A DNA stretch of 51,742 bases from Verrucomicrobiia bacterium (GCA_030425385.1 JAUIAH010000046.1:1-51742), one strand, 5' to 3'. Shown: positions 33,398 to 40,586, counted from the first letter of the stretch. Program-made: numbers and translations. Notes: a model not told the origin generated them from the letters alone.

Positions 33398-33813
33398 ATA
33401 CGACAATGTCGTTTCCAAGCAGGTCCATGATCAAGTGAAGACGGTCGAGCTTCGCCAAGATGATCAGAGGACTGGCGTCACAGACAACAACGCTCACTTG
33501 CTTGACACACGTTGCTCTAGCATCTGCAAATCATCTTCAAACTCACAGACGCCATAGTGCAATTCGAGCTGTTCCTTGGGCATCAATGCCAGGAAATCCC
33601 AAGTGCTCAGCCCGGCAAGCTCCGCCGCACGCGAAAGCGTGATCCCCTCCGCACGATAAGCTGCCACCGCCCGATCCAGGCGAAGCGCCTAGATCCCCCG
33701 CCGGAAATCGACTTGATCAGCGTCGAGCGATCGCACCCCTCCATCTCAGCAAGGGTCTCGATCAAAGCAGCTTCTTCCGCCCCAACCCGCGCAGCAATGG
33801 TCGTCGTCGCCAT
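33398..33813 (-). pseudogene. Decayed UPF0175 antitoxin / DUF3368 toxin pair (duplicate of 39826-40586)
   Basis: On the minus strand the antitoxin opens with an intact N-terminus (MATTTIAARVGAEEAAL...EMEGCDRSTLIKSI). It then loses frame and carries a TAG where the sister copy has Lys (GIKALRLDR). The remaining sequence (DFLALMPKEQL, FEDDLQMLEQR) matches the sister in another frame. The toxin is truncated after its first ~33 residues (CDASPLIILAKLDRLHLI...). The DNA is a long imperfect direct repeat of about 40224-40577. Confidence 0.8.
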
Positions 33814-33816
33814 GTT

Positions 33817-33828
33817 TGCAATATTGCA
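33817..33828. promoter_or_regulatory. Perfect palindrome TGCAATATTGCA, candidate TA operator
   Basis: A perfect 12-base palindrome three bases upstream of the start codon of the decayed UPF0175 antitoxin. In the sister copy near 40580 it has decayed to TGCAAGATGGCA. Its position fits an antitoxin operator. Confidence 0.4.
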
Positions 33829-33868
33829 TTCTGTAAATGTAAACACATCGTCAACTCGAGGTCCACTT

Positions 33869-33933
33869 CATCAGATCTCTCGGATCGTGCAATCTGATGT
33901 AAATTTGACATCATTAAATCTGATGGCTTATTT
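33869..33933 (+). promoter_or_regulatory. Promoter and repeated operator half-sites of the vapBC pair at 33939
   Basis: CATCAGAT (33869-33876) is the inverse of ATCTGATG, which occurs twice more (33892-33899 and 33918-33925). Between and around these are -35 TTGACA (33905-33910) and, 17 bases on, a -10-like TTATTT (33928-33933). The predicted transcription start falls at or within a base or two of the ATG (33939), suggesting a leaderless mRNA. RHH antitoxins bind such repeated half-sites. Confidence 0.55.
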
Positions 33934-33938
33934 CTATC

Positions 33939-34196
33939 ATGATACGCACACAGATTCAACTTCCCGATGAGCTCTATCAAGAGGCCAAGCGTCTTTGCGA
34001 GGAGCGAGAGATGTCCCTCGCAGAACTCGCCCGCCGAGGGATCGAGCACATGGTCACTGTCCTCAATCGTGGGAAGAAAGATGCGCCGTGGCTTCCCCCA
34101 ACGCCACAAGCGCTGGGTTGGAATGACCTTTCTGAGGAGGAACTCAAGCGATTGGCGCAGGAAGGCAGTGCCGAGCTTGAAGCAGCCAATTCATGA
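33939..34196 (+). CDS. vapB: Ribbon-helix-helix antitoxin, VapB type
   Basis: An 85-residue protein with the RHH pattern at its N-terminus ([26 protein letters not shown], then [12 protein letters not shown]) and a charged tail ([22 protein letters not shown]) that would wrap the toxin. It overlaps the PIN toxin gene by four bases (ATGA). The ATG lies directly after the promoter elements, with no room for a ribosome binding site, so the message is probably leaderless. Confidence 0.88.
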   Translation: MIRTQIQLPDELYQEAKRLCEEREMSLAELARRGIEHMVTVLNRGKKDAPWLPPTPQALGWNDLSEEELKRLAQEGSAELEAANS

Positions 34197-34633
34197 TCTC
34201 GATCGATACCAATATCCTCTTCCACGCTTTCAACGCCGATTCACCGCTGAATCGTCAGGCCTACGACTGGTTGTCAGCGCAGGGAGTTTCCGAGAAGGTT
34301 GCCATCTCAGAATTCGTCCTAGCAGAACTCTACCGGCTCGTTCGCAATCCCATTACCGCGAAGAAAGGAGTGCTGAGCGCAGAAGCTGCTTTCAATCTCA
34401 TCGAAGCCTATCGGAATCACCCACGCTGGATGCTGATCGGTTTCGCGGCCAACAGCCGCTCGCTTCATGACCGGCTTTGGCGTGAAGCGGGGAAAGGCGA
34501 CTTTGCCTATCGAAAGCTCTACGATGTGCGCACCGCTCTGACACTACTCGAACACGGTGTGACGGAGTTCGCTACCATGAATACGAAGGACTTCGAGGGG
34601 CTCGGGTTTGTAAGCGTATGGAATCCGCTATAA
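34193..34633 (+). CDS. vapC: PIN-domain ribonuclease toxin, VapC type
   Basis: A 146-residue PIN endoribonuclease. Acidic active-site residues are visible: Asp5 in [13 protein letters not shown], Glu in [11 protein letters not shown], Asp in [13 protein letters not shown], and a late [12 protein letters not shown]. VapC toxins cleave specific tRNA or rRNA and are neutralised by the overlapping VapB. The length is usual for the family. The N-terminal coding sequence was copied into the scrap at 33330-33396. Confidence 0.9.
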   Translation: MISIDTNILFHAFNADSPLNRQAYDWLSAQGVSEKVAISEFVLAELYRLVRNPITAKKGVLSAEAAFNLIEAYRNHPRWMLIGFAANSRSLHDRLWREAGKGDFAYRKLYDVRTALTLLEHGVTEFATMNTKDFEGLGFVSVWNPL

Positions 34634-34775
34634 AGCCCCAGAGCCTTGGTCGGCCATCGAAACGGCCAGCGCCGCTTTCCTCAGTGTCGATCCTGACATG
34701 ACCCTAGGATAGGTGACTCTTGGAATCAGAGGCCAACCGATTGAAACGATCGCCACCTTGTAGGAGACTCCCACC

Positions 34776-35099
34776 ATGACAGCAGTGCTTGCCCAGAACG
34801 GTCAGATCGTCATCCCCGAGGCGATCCGAGATCAGATGAACCTAGAGGCTGGTGATCGTTTCGAAGTCGACCTCCTCGATGTCGAGATCGTTCTCCGCCC
34901 GCTGCCAAAGGCGCGGAATCAAGGACTCGCAGACATCCTTCTCAACCCTCCAGGGAAGTTGGAGATCTCAGAGCGCGAGGAGCATGAACGCCTGGCCGAG
35001 GCCCAAGACGATCTCGATTCGGTCGAAGCCGTCCGTTTGAGCCTGAAGGCAGTCGAGGCCAACGATGTGCGCCCGGCCAACGAAGTCATCGCCGATTAG
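34776..35099 (+). CDS. AbrB/MazE-type swapped-hairpin antitoxin without adjacent toxin
   Basis: A 107-residue protein whose first 45 residues form a SpoVT/AbrB beta-hairpin domain (VLAQNGQIVIPEAIRDQM, then AGDRFEVDLLDVEIVLRPLPK). The tail is acidic and helical (EREEHERLAEAQDDLDSVEAVRL). A good ribosome binding site, TAGGAGA, precedes the ATG. AbrB-type antitoxins normally sit next to a PIN or MazF toxin, but none follows: the next 130 bases hold a dispersed repeat and then a convergent AbiE gene. A decayed copy of the domain is at about 40643. Toxin loss is inferred. Confidence 0.8.
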   Translation: MTAVLAQNGQIVIPEAIRDQMNLEAGDRFEVDLLDVEIVLRPLPKARNQGLADILLNPPGKLEISEREEHERLAEAQDDLDSVEAVRLSLKAVEANDVRPANEVIAD

Positions 35100-35131
35100 G
35101 AGAATCTCTGAGTCGGTGACCGCATCGACAA

Positions 35132-35192
35132 TCAGCTCCCTTAATAGCTCCTTTGCGCCTCCGCGGCTCTGCACGAGGATTCGTCCTGAGGT
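35132..35192. repeat. Dispersed repeat, GCGCCTCCGCGGCTCTGC type (copy 1)
   Basis: About 53 bp, beginning ATCAGCTCCCTTAATAGCTC, nearly identical (about four mismatches) to 37668-37732. A shorter relative is at 39723-39772. It is non-coding and lies at the 3' side of TA genes. Confidence 0.7.
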
Positions 35193-35228
35193 GACCAAGA
35201 ATGGCACCTTCCTCTGCACGACTTCAGC

Positions 35229-36095
35229 TCAGAGGACTTTGAGTCGATCTATCATTGAAACGAAGAATTCCTGGCTCCAGAGATCCAAGGCATTGGCATC
35301 CTTGATGAAAGGGCGCACATCGGATTTGGCTTGTTCAAAGTCGATCGATTCGAAGCGGTCGGTGAGCAGCTCTTGCAAGGCTGTCAGATTCAGTTTCTTC
35401 TCAGGATCCCAGTGACCAGTTTGTTCCATGCGTGACTGGAGATGCGCGAGATGACAGGGTGTCTCCCTGCCAAGGTACCAAAGGAGATCGTAGTAATCTC
35501 GCCCCTTCACACGATGCTTCCACTTGCGGCATAACAACGCGTGCAGTTTGCCCGCGAAGAGGCATGGAAGCGTGTAAAGCTTGACCTGAAATGGGATGGG
35601 AACGAGCAAGGTTTCGACCTTGAACTCGGCACCTGGAGGCGGGTTGGTATCGATTTCCAATTTGATTCGCAACCGCTGAAGTTTGGGTAGCCGATCTCTG
35701 AGGTGGTCGGGCGCTCCGACTTGCAAGAGATTGACTTTCGTTTCCTCTTTGATGAACGCGGATTCGATTGCCGTTGAGTTGGATTTCACTTTCCGCTCAA
35801 CCTCAAAGGTGAATCCAAACGAAATCAGTTCCGTCCGCACAGCGTCGAGATGTGGGGCGAGATCGAACTCAGCGTTAGGGGCGATGAGCGAGAGATCCAT
35901 GTCTTCCGAGAACCTGGGTAGGGCATAGAAGACCCGTAGCGCGGTGCCCCCATAGAAGGCTGCATGCTCATAGAACTTGGATCGCCAGAGTCCGAGAAGC
36001 GCGAGTTCTTGAACGATCTCACGGAGAGCATTCTCGTAGTCTGATAGAGTCGATGGCGTGTAACGCGACAACAGAGAATCTAGCGGATGGGTCAT
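35229..36095 (-). CDS. abiEii: AbiEii-type nucleotidyltransferase toxin
   Basis: 288 residues from ATG 36095 (MTHPLDSLLSRY), which overlaps the stop of the AbiEi gene by four bases; a longer open frame to 36299 lies inside abiEi and is rejected. The nucleotidyltransferase signature is clear: FYGGTALRVFYALPRFSEDMDLSL (GG...SEDxD), and a second conserved acidic/basic region GRDYYDLLWYL. AbiEii/Sav1826-like toxins are DNA-polymerase-beta-fold enzymes that modify tRNA or nucleotides and act bacteriostatically, protecting against phage. The antitoxin AbiEi is directly upstream. Confidence 0.9.
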   Translation of the reverse strand: MTHPLDSLLSRYTPSTLSDYENALREIVQELALLGLWRSKFYEHAAFYGGTALRVFYALPRFSEDMDLSLIAPNAEFDLAPHLDAVRTELISFGFTFEVERKVKSNSTAIESAFIKEETKVNLLQVGAPDHLRDRLPKLQRLRIKLEIDTNPPPGAEFKVETLLVPIPFQVKLYTLPCLFAGKLHALLCRKWKHRVKGRDYYDLLWYLGRETPCHLAHLQSRMEQTGHWDPEKKLNLTALQELLTDRFESIDFEQAKSDVRPFIKDANALDLWSQEFFVSMIDRLKVL

Positions 36096-36736
36096 GAGGT
36101 GAGGTCTTTGATAGGTTGACGTTGAAGCCATTTCGCAAAGGCGGTCACCGTGTTCCGTCGATAGCACTTTGCGATCTCTTGGACTTCGCTCGCTCGAAGA
36201 CGCATGACGCCGACCAGCTCTACCCGAAGGTCCTCCTCCAGCAGAGCAGGTATCTCTCTTTGGGCACGGACACCAGGAATTCGTGCGAGCCGGTCGCACA
36301 GTGCCTTCTCCGGTGTCGCTAGGAAATAGCTGCCACCAGTCGCTTCTTCAAGAGTCACCCCACAGCTAAAGGCGCGAATATTCAGTGAATGATAGGAATA
36401 CCGACCGACAGGCGTTTCGAACGACCGCGATCGCTTCGTGGTCATGCTGGTGATCTCGTTCACGCGCTCGGGGATGAGCCCATGATGAGCTAGCGCGGTT
36501 TCAAGGCTCACGTAAGACGGTCCATAGATCAGCCCTGCGAGGACCAAAGGGTCCACCAACGCAGAGGCGGCACTTGGCGCTGACGGAATGTAGAGCCCCT
36601 TCTTCACCCGGATGATCTCGCCTGCGTCACGGAGCTGACGGAGCTTGTTGCGTGGATAGCGATAGGCGGCCAGCCGATCCATGGCGAGCTGGTAGTCAAA
36701 GGGTCTATCTCTCGGAAGATTGTCTGTAATTGCCAC
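36092..36736 (-). CDS. abiEi: AbiEi-type antitoxin (transcriptional repressor)
   Basis: About 214 residues. The N-terminal winged helix is the AbiEi_4 type (DRLAAYRYPRNKLRQLRDAGEIIRVKKGLYIPS). The C-terminal domain has PSYVSLETALAHHGLIPERV and TPEKALCDRLAR. Start choice: a near-palindrome at 36737-36759 directly precedes GTG 36736, so translation from 36772 would have to read through the likely operator. GTG 36736 or ATG 36682 are better candidates. AbiEi represses its own operon and neutralises AbiEii without forming a stable complex (type IV TA). Confidence 0.87.
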   Translation of the reverse strand: MAITDNLPRDRPFDYQLAMDRLAAYRYPRNKLRQLRDAGEIIRVKKGLYIPSAPSAASALVDPLVLAGLIYGPSYVSLETALAHHGLIPERVNEITSMTTKRSRSFETPVGRYSYHSLNIRAFSCGVTLEEATGGSYFLATPEKALCDRLARIPGVRAQREIPALLEEDLRVELVGVMRLRASEVQEIAKCYRRNTVTAFAKWLQRQPIKDLTS

Positions 36737-36759
36737 TATATGGAAATTTAATCCACATA
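36737..36759. promoter_or_regulatory. Near-palindromic operator in front of abiEi
   Basis: TATATGGA (36737-36744) and TCCACATA (36752-36759) are inverted arms with one mismatch around an AT-rich centre, ending at the proposed GTG start of abiEi. AbiEi proteins bind inverted repeats at their own promoter, so this is the likely site. A TATAGT hexamer on the minus strand overlaps it and could be the -10. Confidence 0.5.
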
Positions 36760-36861
36760 ATGACGATTTCAAGCATCCTTATACTTGTTCAGGTGCTGTG
36801 ATTAGCAAACATCCTTCTCACTCCTGGTACGTAGAACATCCCAAAGCAGGGAGCACCAAGC

Positions 36862-36890
36862 TTGCATATCGGCACATGAGCAAGTATGCT
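36862..36890 (+). promoter_or_regulatory. Promoter of the second RHH/PIN pair
   Basis: TTGCAT (36862-36867), a 17-base spacer and TATGCT (36885-36890). Transcription would start about 36897, directly at ATG 36898, again suggesting a leaderless antitoxin message. GCATA and TATGC half-sites (36864-36868, 36886-36889, 36894-36897) could be operator repeats. Confidence 0.5.
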
Positions 36891-36897
36891 TTTATGC

Positions 36898-37134
36898 ATG
36901 AGAACGACTGTCGAACTGCCTGACGCGCTCATGGACCGAGTGAAAGCCCGCCTTGCGAAACGTAAGCTGACATTTCGCGCCCTGGTGATCTCTGCTTTGG
37001 AGCAGGCATTGCAGGAGGACCCGAAGCCTTTCAAGCTCCGGGACGCATCCGTCGGTGGCGGAACCAGAACGGTGTCCAGCTCAGAGATCAATCACGCCAT
37101 CAACGAGCAACGAGAGCCGTCGTACAAAGCGTGA
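36898..37134 (+). CDS. vapB: Ribbon-helix-helix antitoxin (second VapB-type)
   Basis: 78 residues: RHH core MRTTVELPDALMDRVKARLA followed by RKLTFRALVISALEQAL, then a basic and polar tail that includes GGGTRTVSSSEINHAI. The frame opens earlier (36886), but that codon is part of the -10 hexamer, so ATG 36898 is chosen. It overlaps the toxin gene by four bases (GTGA). It autoregulates with the toxin, by analogy with the family. Confidence 0.86.
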   Translation: MRTTVELPDALMDRVKARLAKRKLTFRALVISALEQALQEDPKPFKLRDASVGGGTRTVSSSEINHAINEQREPSYKA

Positions 37135-37562
37135 TCGCGTTAGACACGAACATTCTTGTCCATGCCCACCGCAAGGACGCAAGCCTCCATGACGAGGCGC
37201 AAGCTTGCGTTCGTGAGTTGGCCGAAGCGGCTGCTCCATGGTTTATCTGCTACCATAGCCTGATCGAATTCTACGGCATCGCGACCCATGCCAAGATCTG
37301 GGAATGCCCATCGACCCCACCTCAGGCGGCCCAACAAATTGCCGCCTGGCGTGAATCTCCCAGCCTTCGTGTCCTAACGGAATCTCCAGAGCACATCGAG
37401 GAAGTGATGGCAGTGGCCGAATCCAGCAAAGTGATCGGTCCTATGATTCATGACGCGAGGATCGCTGCCTGTTGCCTCACTCATGGTGTTCGAGAACTCT
37501 GGACGATCGATCGTGACTTCAGCCGCTTTCCCCAGATTCAAACGCGCAATCCGCTGATCTAG
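37131..37562 (+). CDS. vapC: PIN-domain ribonuclease toxin (second VapC-type)
   Basis: 143 residues from GTG 37131. Active-site acids: Asp5 in MIALDTNILVHAH, Glu in HSLIEFYGIA, Asp in GPMIHDARIAACCL, and Asp in LWTIDRDFSRFP. The C-terminal FSRFPQIQTRNPLI ending is typical of this VapC subgroup. Translational overlap with the upstream RHH antitoxin indicates a functional pair. Confidence 0.9.
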   Translation: MIALDTNILVHAHRKDASLHDEAQACVRELAEAAAPWFICYHSLIEFYGIATHAKIWECPSTPPQAAQQIAAWRESPSLRVLTESPEHIEEVMAVAESSKVIGPMIHDARIAACCLTHGVRELWTIDRDFSRFPQIQTRNPLI

Positions 37563-37667
37563 TCCATCACGACAGCGGCAACGAAACCTACCACGACCTG
37601 TCCGACCACGTCCTGATCACCGCCAACCCGCCCGAGAAAGGCTGGGGTCTTTTGATAGATGGATCGT

Positions 37668-37732
37668 CAATCAGCTTCCTCAATAGCTCCTCTGCGCCTC
37701 CGCGGCTCTGCGCGAGGATTCATTGTTTCGTA
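37668..37732. repeat. Dispersed repeat, GCGCCTCCGCGGCTCTGC type (copy 2)
   Basis: ATCAGCTTCCTCAATAGCTC then CTCTGCGCCTCCGCGGCTCT then GCGCGAGGATTC. It aligns without gaps to 35138-35192 with about four substitutions. It is intergenic, near the 3' end of a PIN toxin gene. Confidence 0.7.
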
Positions 37733-37946
37733 TGCATCTCATGGACGAAGCCGAACGCCAGGAAATGACCCGCAACCTAGTGGTGAACAATCGGGTAGAG
37801 ATTTCGGGCATGCTAACGCGTTGAAGAATCACAAGCTCTCGGTGGAGCAGTTTCTCGGAGTTAGACAAACCCATTATCTCGGAAAAATGAAGAAATTCCG
37901 AGTTAATGGGCAGCCTCGCAAGAAGTCATGCTGCTTACCCTTCGGA

Positions 37947-38016
37947 TTCCTGTTTAAGTGATAGAGTTCGGCCTGCGTTTCGTCAAAGTGAACCTGGGCG
38001 ATTGGGAATACTACAA
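37947..38016. repeat. ~70-bp repeat shared with 41829-41898
   Basis: Both copies contain TTCCTGTTTAAGTGATAGAG- or TCCCTGTTCGAGTGACAGAG-like starts and end GTGAACCTGGGCGATTGGGA or GTGAACCTAGGCGGATGGGA. In the + direction one frame reads V-R-F-(V/F)-K-V-N-L-G. This suggests a scrap of the same unidentified gene inserted twice. Confidence 0.6.
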
Positions 38017-38081
38017 TTGCTGGATTCCACCTTGGTCGTGGTGTCGACCAAGTTCGGCCGGAAGCCCGAAGTAAATCTAAC

Positions 38082-38240
38082 AAAGTCAGGAAATACCACC
38101 CGGACGGCTTTACGTGTTTGATGGCAGGCGCTGGCGTGAAAGCCGGTCAGATCTACGGATCGACCACTAAAAGCGGCAAGCATGCGAACAAGGATGTATT
38201 AGATGTCACGGATTTCAATGCATCCATCGCTGGCGCCTCG
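38082..38240 (+). pseudogene. C-terminal fragment of a DUF1501 (sulfatase-fold) protein
   Basis: The frame reads KYHPDGFTCLMAGAGVKAG, then YGSTTKSGKHANKDVLD and VTDFNASIAGASG. This corresponds to the DUF1501 block RDH.P.GF..WMAGGGVK.G..YG.TDE.G, followed by the V.D.HA(T)-type motif. Only about 50 residues of a ~450-residue family are present, and the reading frame ends in unrelated sequence. DUF1501 proteins are abundant in Planctomycetota and Verrucomicrobiota. Confidence 0.7.
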
Positions 38241-38585
38241 GGATTGATCCCGGCTTTGAGGAGAACTCGGCAAGTGGTCGCCCCTTTGGATTGGCCAACA
38301 AAGGGGAGAGCGCGCAAGGAACTGTTTGGCTGAGAAAGTGGGAAACCAGCTTGCCCATTCGGAGCTGAACAGCGAGGGAGACCGCTGCGAGTGTCCACGT
38401 AGATGAGCCCCGAGTACACCGCAGGAGTTCTGGGATGCTCTCCGCGAGGATCGTCACTGATCCGGGTCATCGTATTCGCAGTCTACTGGGATACATTGGC
38501 TATCTTGAAGCTCATCTGGTGGTGACTCTTGAGAGGTAGCCGTGTGGGAACGTGATACAAGGGCTGTTGCCCAAGCGCCCAGAAT

Positions 38586-38598
38586 GGGTAATTTACCC
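38586..38598. promoter_or_regulatory. Perfect palindrome GGGTAATTTACCC, candidate Phd operator
   Basis: A 13-base perfect inverted repeat located 20 bases before the ATG of the Phd/YefM-type antitoxin. Antitoxins of this family bind short palindromes over their promoters. Confidence 0.5.
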
Positions 38599-38618
38599 AA
38601 ACTAGGGATTTTAAACAA

Positions 38619-38912
38619 ATGGCAACCATTCCCGCAACAGAAGCTCAAAGCCGCTTTGGAGCATTAATTGACCAGGCAAGGCGTGAGCCTGTGATCATAT
38701 CGAAGCAAGGCCGGTCGGTCGCAGTCATGCTTTCGATCGAACGATTCACGGAACTCGAAGCTCTAGAAGCAGATTCTCAGAAGGGCCTGAGCGACGAGCA
38801 CGACGCTGCTCGGAAGAGAGCACTCAAGGCTCTGCGAAAGCCAAAAGCCTTAGGCGGGGAGAGCGTGCAGAGGGAAGAACTTCATGAAGAACGCGTGGGA
38901 AGACGGAGTTAG
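38619..38912 (+). CDS. Phd/YefM-family antitoxin
   Basis: 97 residues; the DNA-binding N-terminal domain is typical (MATIPATEAQSRFGALIDQA, then PVIISKQGRSVAVMLSIERF). The C-terminal half is charged (SDEHDAARKRALKALRKPKA) and would bind the toxin. A perfect palindrome lies just upstream. A PIN gene follows, but its start is damaged, so the antitoxin may be a survivor of a broken pair. Confidence 0.88.
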   Translation: MATIPATEAQSRFGALIDQARREPVIISKQGRSVAVMLSIERFTELEALEADSQKGLSDEHDAARKRALKALRKPKALGGESVQREELHEERVGRRS

Positions 38913-38935
38913 AGAACACCTTCATCGATACAAAT

Positions 38936-39325
38936 GTGCTCGTCTACGCTCATGACACGGATGCTAGCGAGAAACATCAAATCGCGAATCAGCTAGTGAC
39001 CACCATTTGGGACCAGGGACCTTATCCATTCATTAGCCCGCAAGTACTGAAGGAGTTTTGTAGTGTCCTGCTCGGCAAAGGCTACGACCGAGCCAATGCC
39101 TGGGAGATCGTGGAGCCTTACCTCTGGTGGAAGGTGGTTCCTGAAGACGGGGCACTCATTCGTGAAGCTTCGTCGATTCAGGTAAGATACCAGCTCTCTG
39201 TTTGGGACGCCTGCATCATTGCTGCCGCTAAATGTTGTGGTGCGACGGTCTTGTGCACCGAAGATCTCAACCATAATCAGGACTACGATGGGCTAACTGT
39301 TGAGAATCTCTTCAAAGATCCTTAA
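38936..39325 (+). CDS. PIN-domain toxin with an apparently frameshifted N-terminus
   Basis: The frame contains most of a PIN domain: LVYAHDTDASEKHQIANQLV, PFISPQVLKEFCSVLL, QLSVWDACIIAAAKCCG, CTEDLNHNQDYDG. The expected first strand with the catalytic Asp (FIDTN) is encoded directly upstream (38921-38935) in the same frame, but no ATG, GTG or TTG precedes it. A good ATG start (MKNA..., 38884) lies one base out of frame. From the GTG at 38936 the product lacks that Asp. Either a one-base indel has inactivated the gene, or a non-standard start such as ATC is used. Confidence 0.7.
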   Translation: MLVYAHDTDASEKHQIANQLVTTIWDQGPYPFISPQVLKEFCSVLLGKGYDRANAWEIVEPYLWWKVVPEDGALIREASSIQVRYQLSVWDACIIAAAKCCGATVLCTEDLNHNQDYDGLTVENLFKDP

Positions 39326-39457
39326 TTTATATTTATATATTACGGCCTAGAGCCCAAGCAACATCACGCGGCAGTGATGACTAAGCACCAGAGATCCGCC
39401 GCGTGTAGACTGCCTCGTTGACCGGCTTTCTCTCCGTTCCCATACCATGATTTGCAA

Positions 39458-39721
39458 ATGAGTTCAGACCGGAAGATAGCCATCACGCTCTCCCAATGGG
39501 AGCGGCATCTTATTCTGAAATACGGTTATCCATGGGAATCGCTGAAGGACCAGCTTACCGAGTTTCGGAATCAGAAACGTGATCGAGTGGTTGCGTTCTC
39601 CTCGCTTGATCTCGAAATGGTCACTGGCGATCTCAGCCGGACCATCAATCATGGTGAAGCCGATGGCTACGAGGAGGAGCTGGATGCGATTGCGACGATG
39701 TTAGAAAACTACGTTAGGTGA
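39458..39721 (+). CDS. Small protein of unknown function
   Basis: 87 residues from ATG 39458 (a TTG at 39452 is also open): MSSDRKIAITLSQWERHLIL..., acidic C-terminus DGYEEELDAIATMLENYV. It is soluble, with no signal peptide or membrane helix and no family I recognise. Its coding pattern looks genuine, with Glu/Asp-rich helices. Its place inside the TA island suggests a TA or defence accessory role, but this is only context. Confidence 0.6.
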   Translation: MSSDRKIAITLSQWERHLILKYGYPWESLKDQLTEFRNQKRDRVVAFSSLDLEMVTGDLSRTINHGEADGYEEELDAIATMLENYVR

Positions 39722-39722
39722 C

Positions 39723-39772
39723 CCTCAGTTCGGCTCCTCTGCGCCTCCGGGTCTCTGCGTGAGGCTCTCTTC
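39723..39772. repeat. Dispersed repeat, GCGCCTCCGCGGCTCTGC type (copy 3, shorter)
   Basis: GGCTCCTCTGCGCCTCCGGG then TCTCTGCGTGAGGCTCTCTT; it matches the core of copies 1 and 2 with more changes. Intergenic, starting two bases after the stop at 39721. Confidence 0.55.
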
Positions 39773-39825
39773 ACCTGCTTGCTTCCTTCTCGCCAACCCT
39801 GTAGGCAGGTCTATCGGAGGGTCTC

Positions 39826-40320
39826 CTATCCCTGAAGTTCATCCAACACGCGTTGATAAAGCGCCACCGAAATTCGAAGATCATGCTGCCCAACGGCATC
39901 ACGAACCAAGGTTTCTGCTTCTGCACGTGTCAGGATCCCGCGATTGGCAGCGCCCACCAGCAGCCCAAGAAACCCCATCACCGCAATCCCATGCTCCGTA
40001 GTCACGCGGCGCATCAGTCTTTCATCGACCAGCAACCAATCGGCCGCGTTTCGTATGCTGTAGGTGAGCGTGTAGCAATCACTAACGCTCAGCGCATTCG
40101 CCACAATGTCAGAATCCTCAAACGCCGTTACCGTCGCAGCCGTACTCAGGAAGCCATCTAATCGCTGGCGTTCAAGCGTGCCCGCGCGTTCACCAAGCAC
40201 CTCATCAGCCACACACTGCAGCACCACGACGTCGTTCCCAAGCAGGTCCGTGATCAAGTGAAGCCGGTCGAGCTTCGCTAAGATGATCAGAGGGCTGGCA
40301 TCACAGACAACAACGCTCAC
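39826..40320 (-). CDS. DUF3368 PIN-like toxin
   Basis: 164 residues. The opening VVVCDASPLIILAKLDRLHLI is the hallmark of DUF3368, a PIN-related nuclease family (Asp in CDASP). Further acids appear in LVDERLMRRV and SVSDCYTLTYSI, and GFLGLLVGAANRGIL is the conserved centre. It overlaps its UPF0175 antitoxin by four bases. A truncated copy is at 33398-33500. Confidence 0.9.
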   Translation of the reverse strand: MSVVVCDASPLIILAKLDRLHLITDLLGNDVVVLQCVADEVLGERAGTLERQRLDGFLSTAATVTAFEDSDIVANALSVSDCYTLTYSIRNAADWLLVDERLMRRVTTEHGIAVMGFLGLLVGAANRGILTRAEAETLVRDAVGQHDLRISVALYQRVLDELQG

Positions 40321-40586
40321 TTGCTTGGAATACGTTGCTCTAGCATCTGCAAATCATCTTCAAACTCAGAGACGCCATAGTGCAGATCGAGCTGCTCCTT
40401 GGGCATCAATGCCAGGAAATCCCAAGCGCTCAGCCCGGCAAGCTCCGCCGCACGCGAAAGCGTGATCTCCTCCGCACGATAAGCCGCCACCGCGCGATCC
40501 AGACGAAGCGCCTTGATCCCTCGCCGCACGATCGACTTGATGAGCGTCGAGCGATCACACCCGTCGCCATGTTTGCAAGATGGCAT
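40317..40586 (-). CDS. UPF0175-family antitoxin with altered N-terminus
   Basis: 89 residues; the core is RLDRAVAAYRAEEITLSRAAELAGLSAWDFLALMPKE, the standard UPF0175 HTH-like region, partner of DUF3368 toxins. Compared with the decayed copy at 33.4-33.8 kb, about 60 bp are missing near the 5' end. The original start (MATTTIAARVG...) is now out of frame, and the present frame opens with MPSCKHGDGCDRST. The N-terminal DNA-contacting part is therefore probably lost or replaced, and regulation may be impaired. Confidence 0.8.
   Translation of the reverse strand: MPSCKHGDGCDRSTLIKSIVRRGIKALRLDRAVAAYRAEEITLSRAAELAGLSAWDFLALMPKEQLDLHYGVSEFEDDLQMLEQRIPSK

Larger units (their letters stand above)
37563..38081. 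other. Gene-free stretch made of fragments and repeats
   Basis: No intact gene. A short + frame at its left edge (HHDSGNETYHDLSDHVLI..., 37565 on) looks like a scrap of a larger protein that I cannot name. It is followed by dispersed repeat copy 2 (37668-37732), a 30-codon frame MHLMDEAERQEM... ending about 37824, and one copy of a ~70-bp repeat (37947-38016). Most of the rest carries no signal I can read. Confidence 0.5.

Noticed and set aside
36096-36299. 68-residue N-terminal extension of AbiEii
   Set aside because: It lies wholly inside the abiEi gene on the same strand; ATG 36095 overlaps the abiEi stop by the standard four bases.
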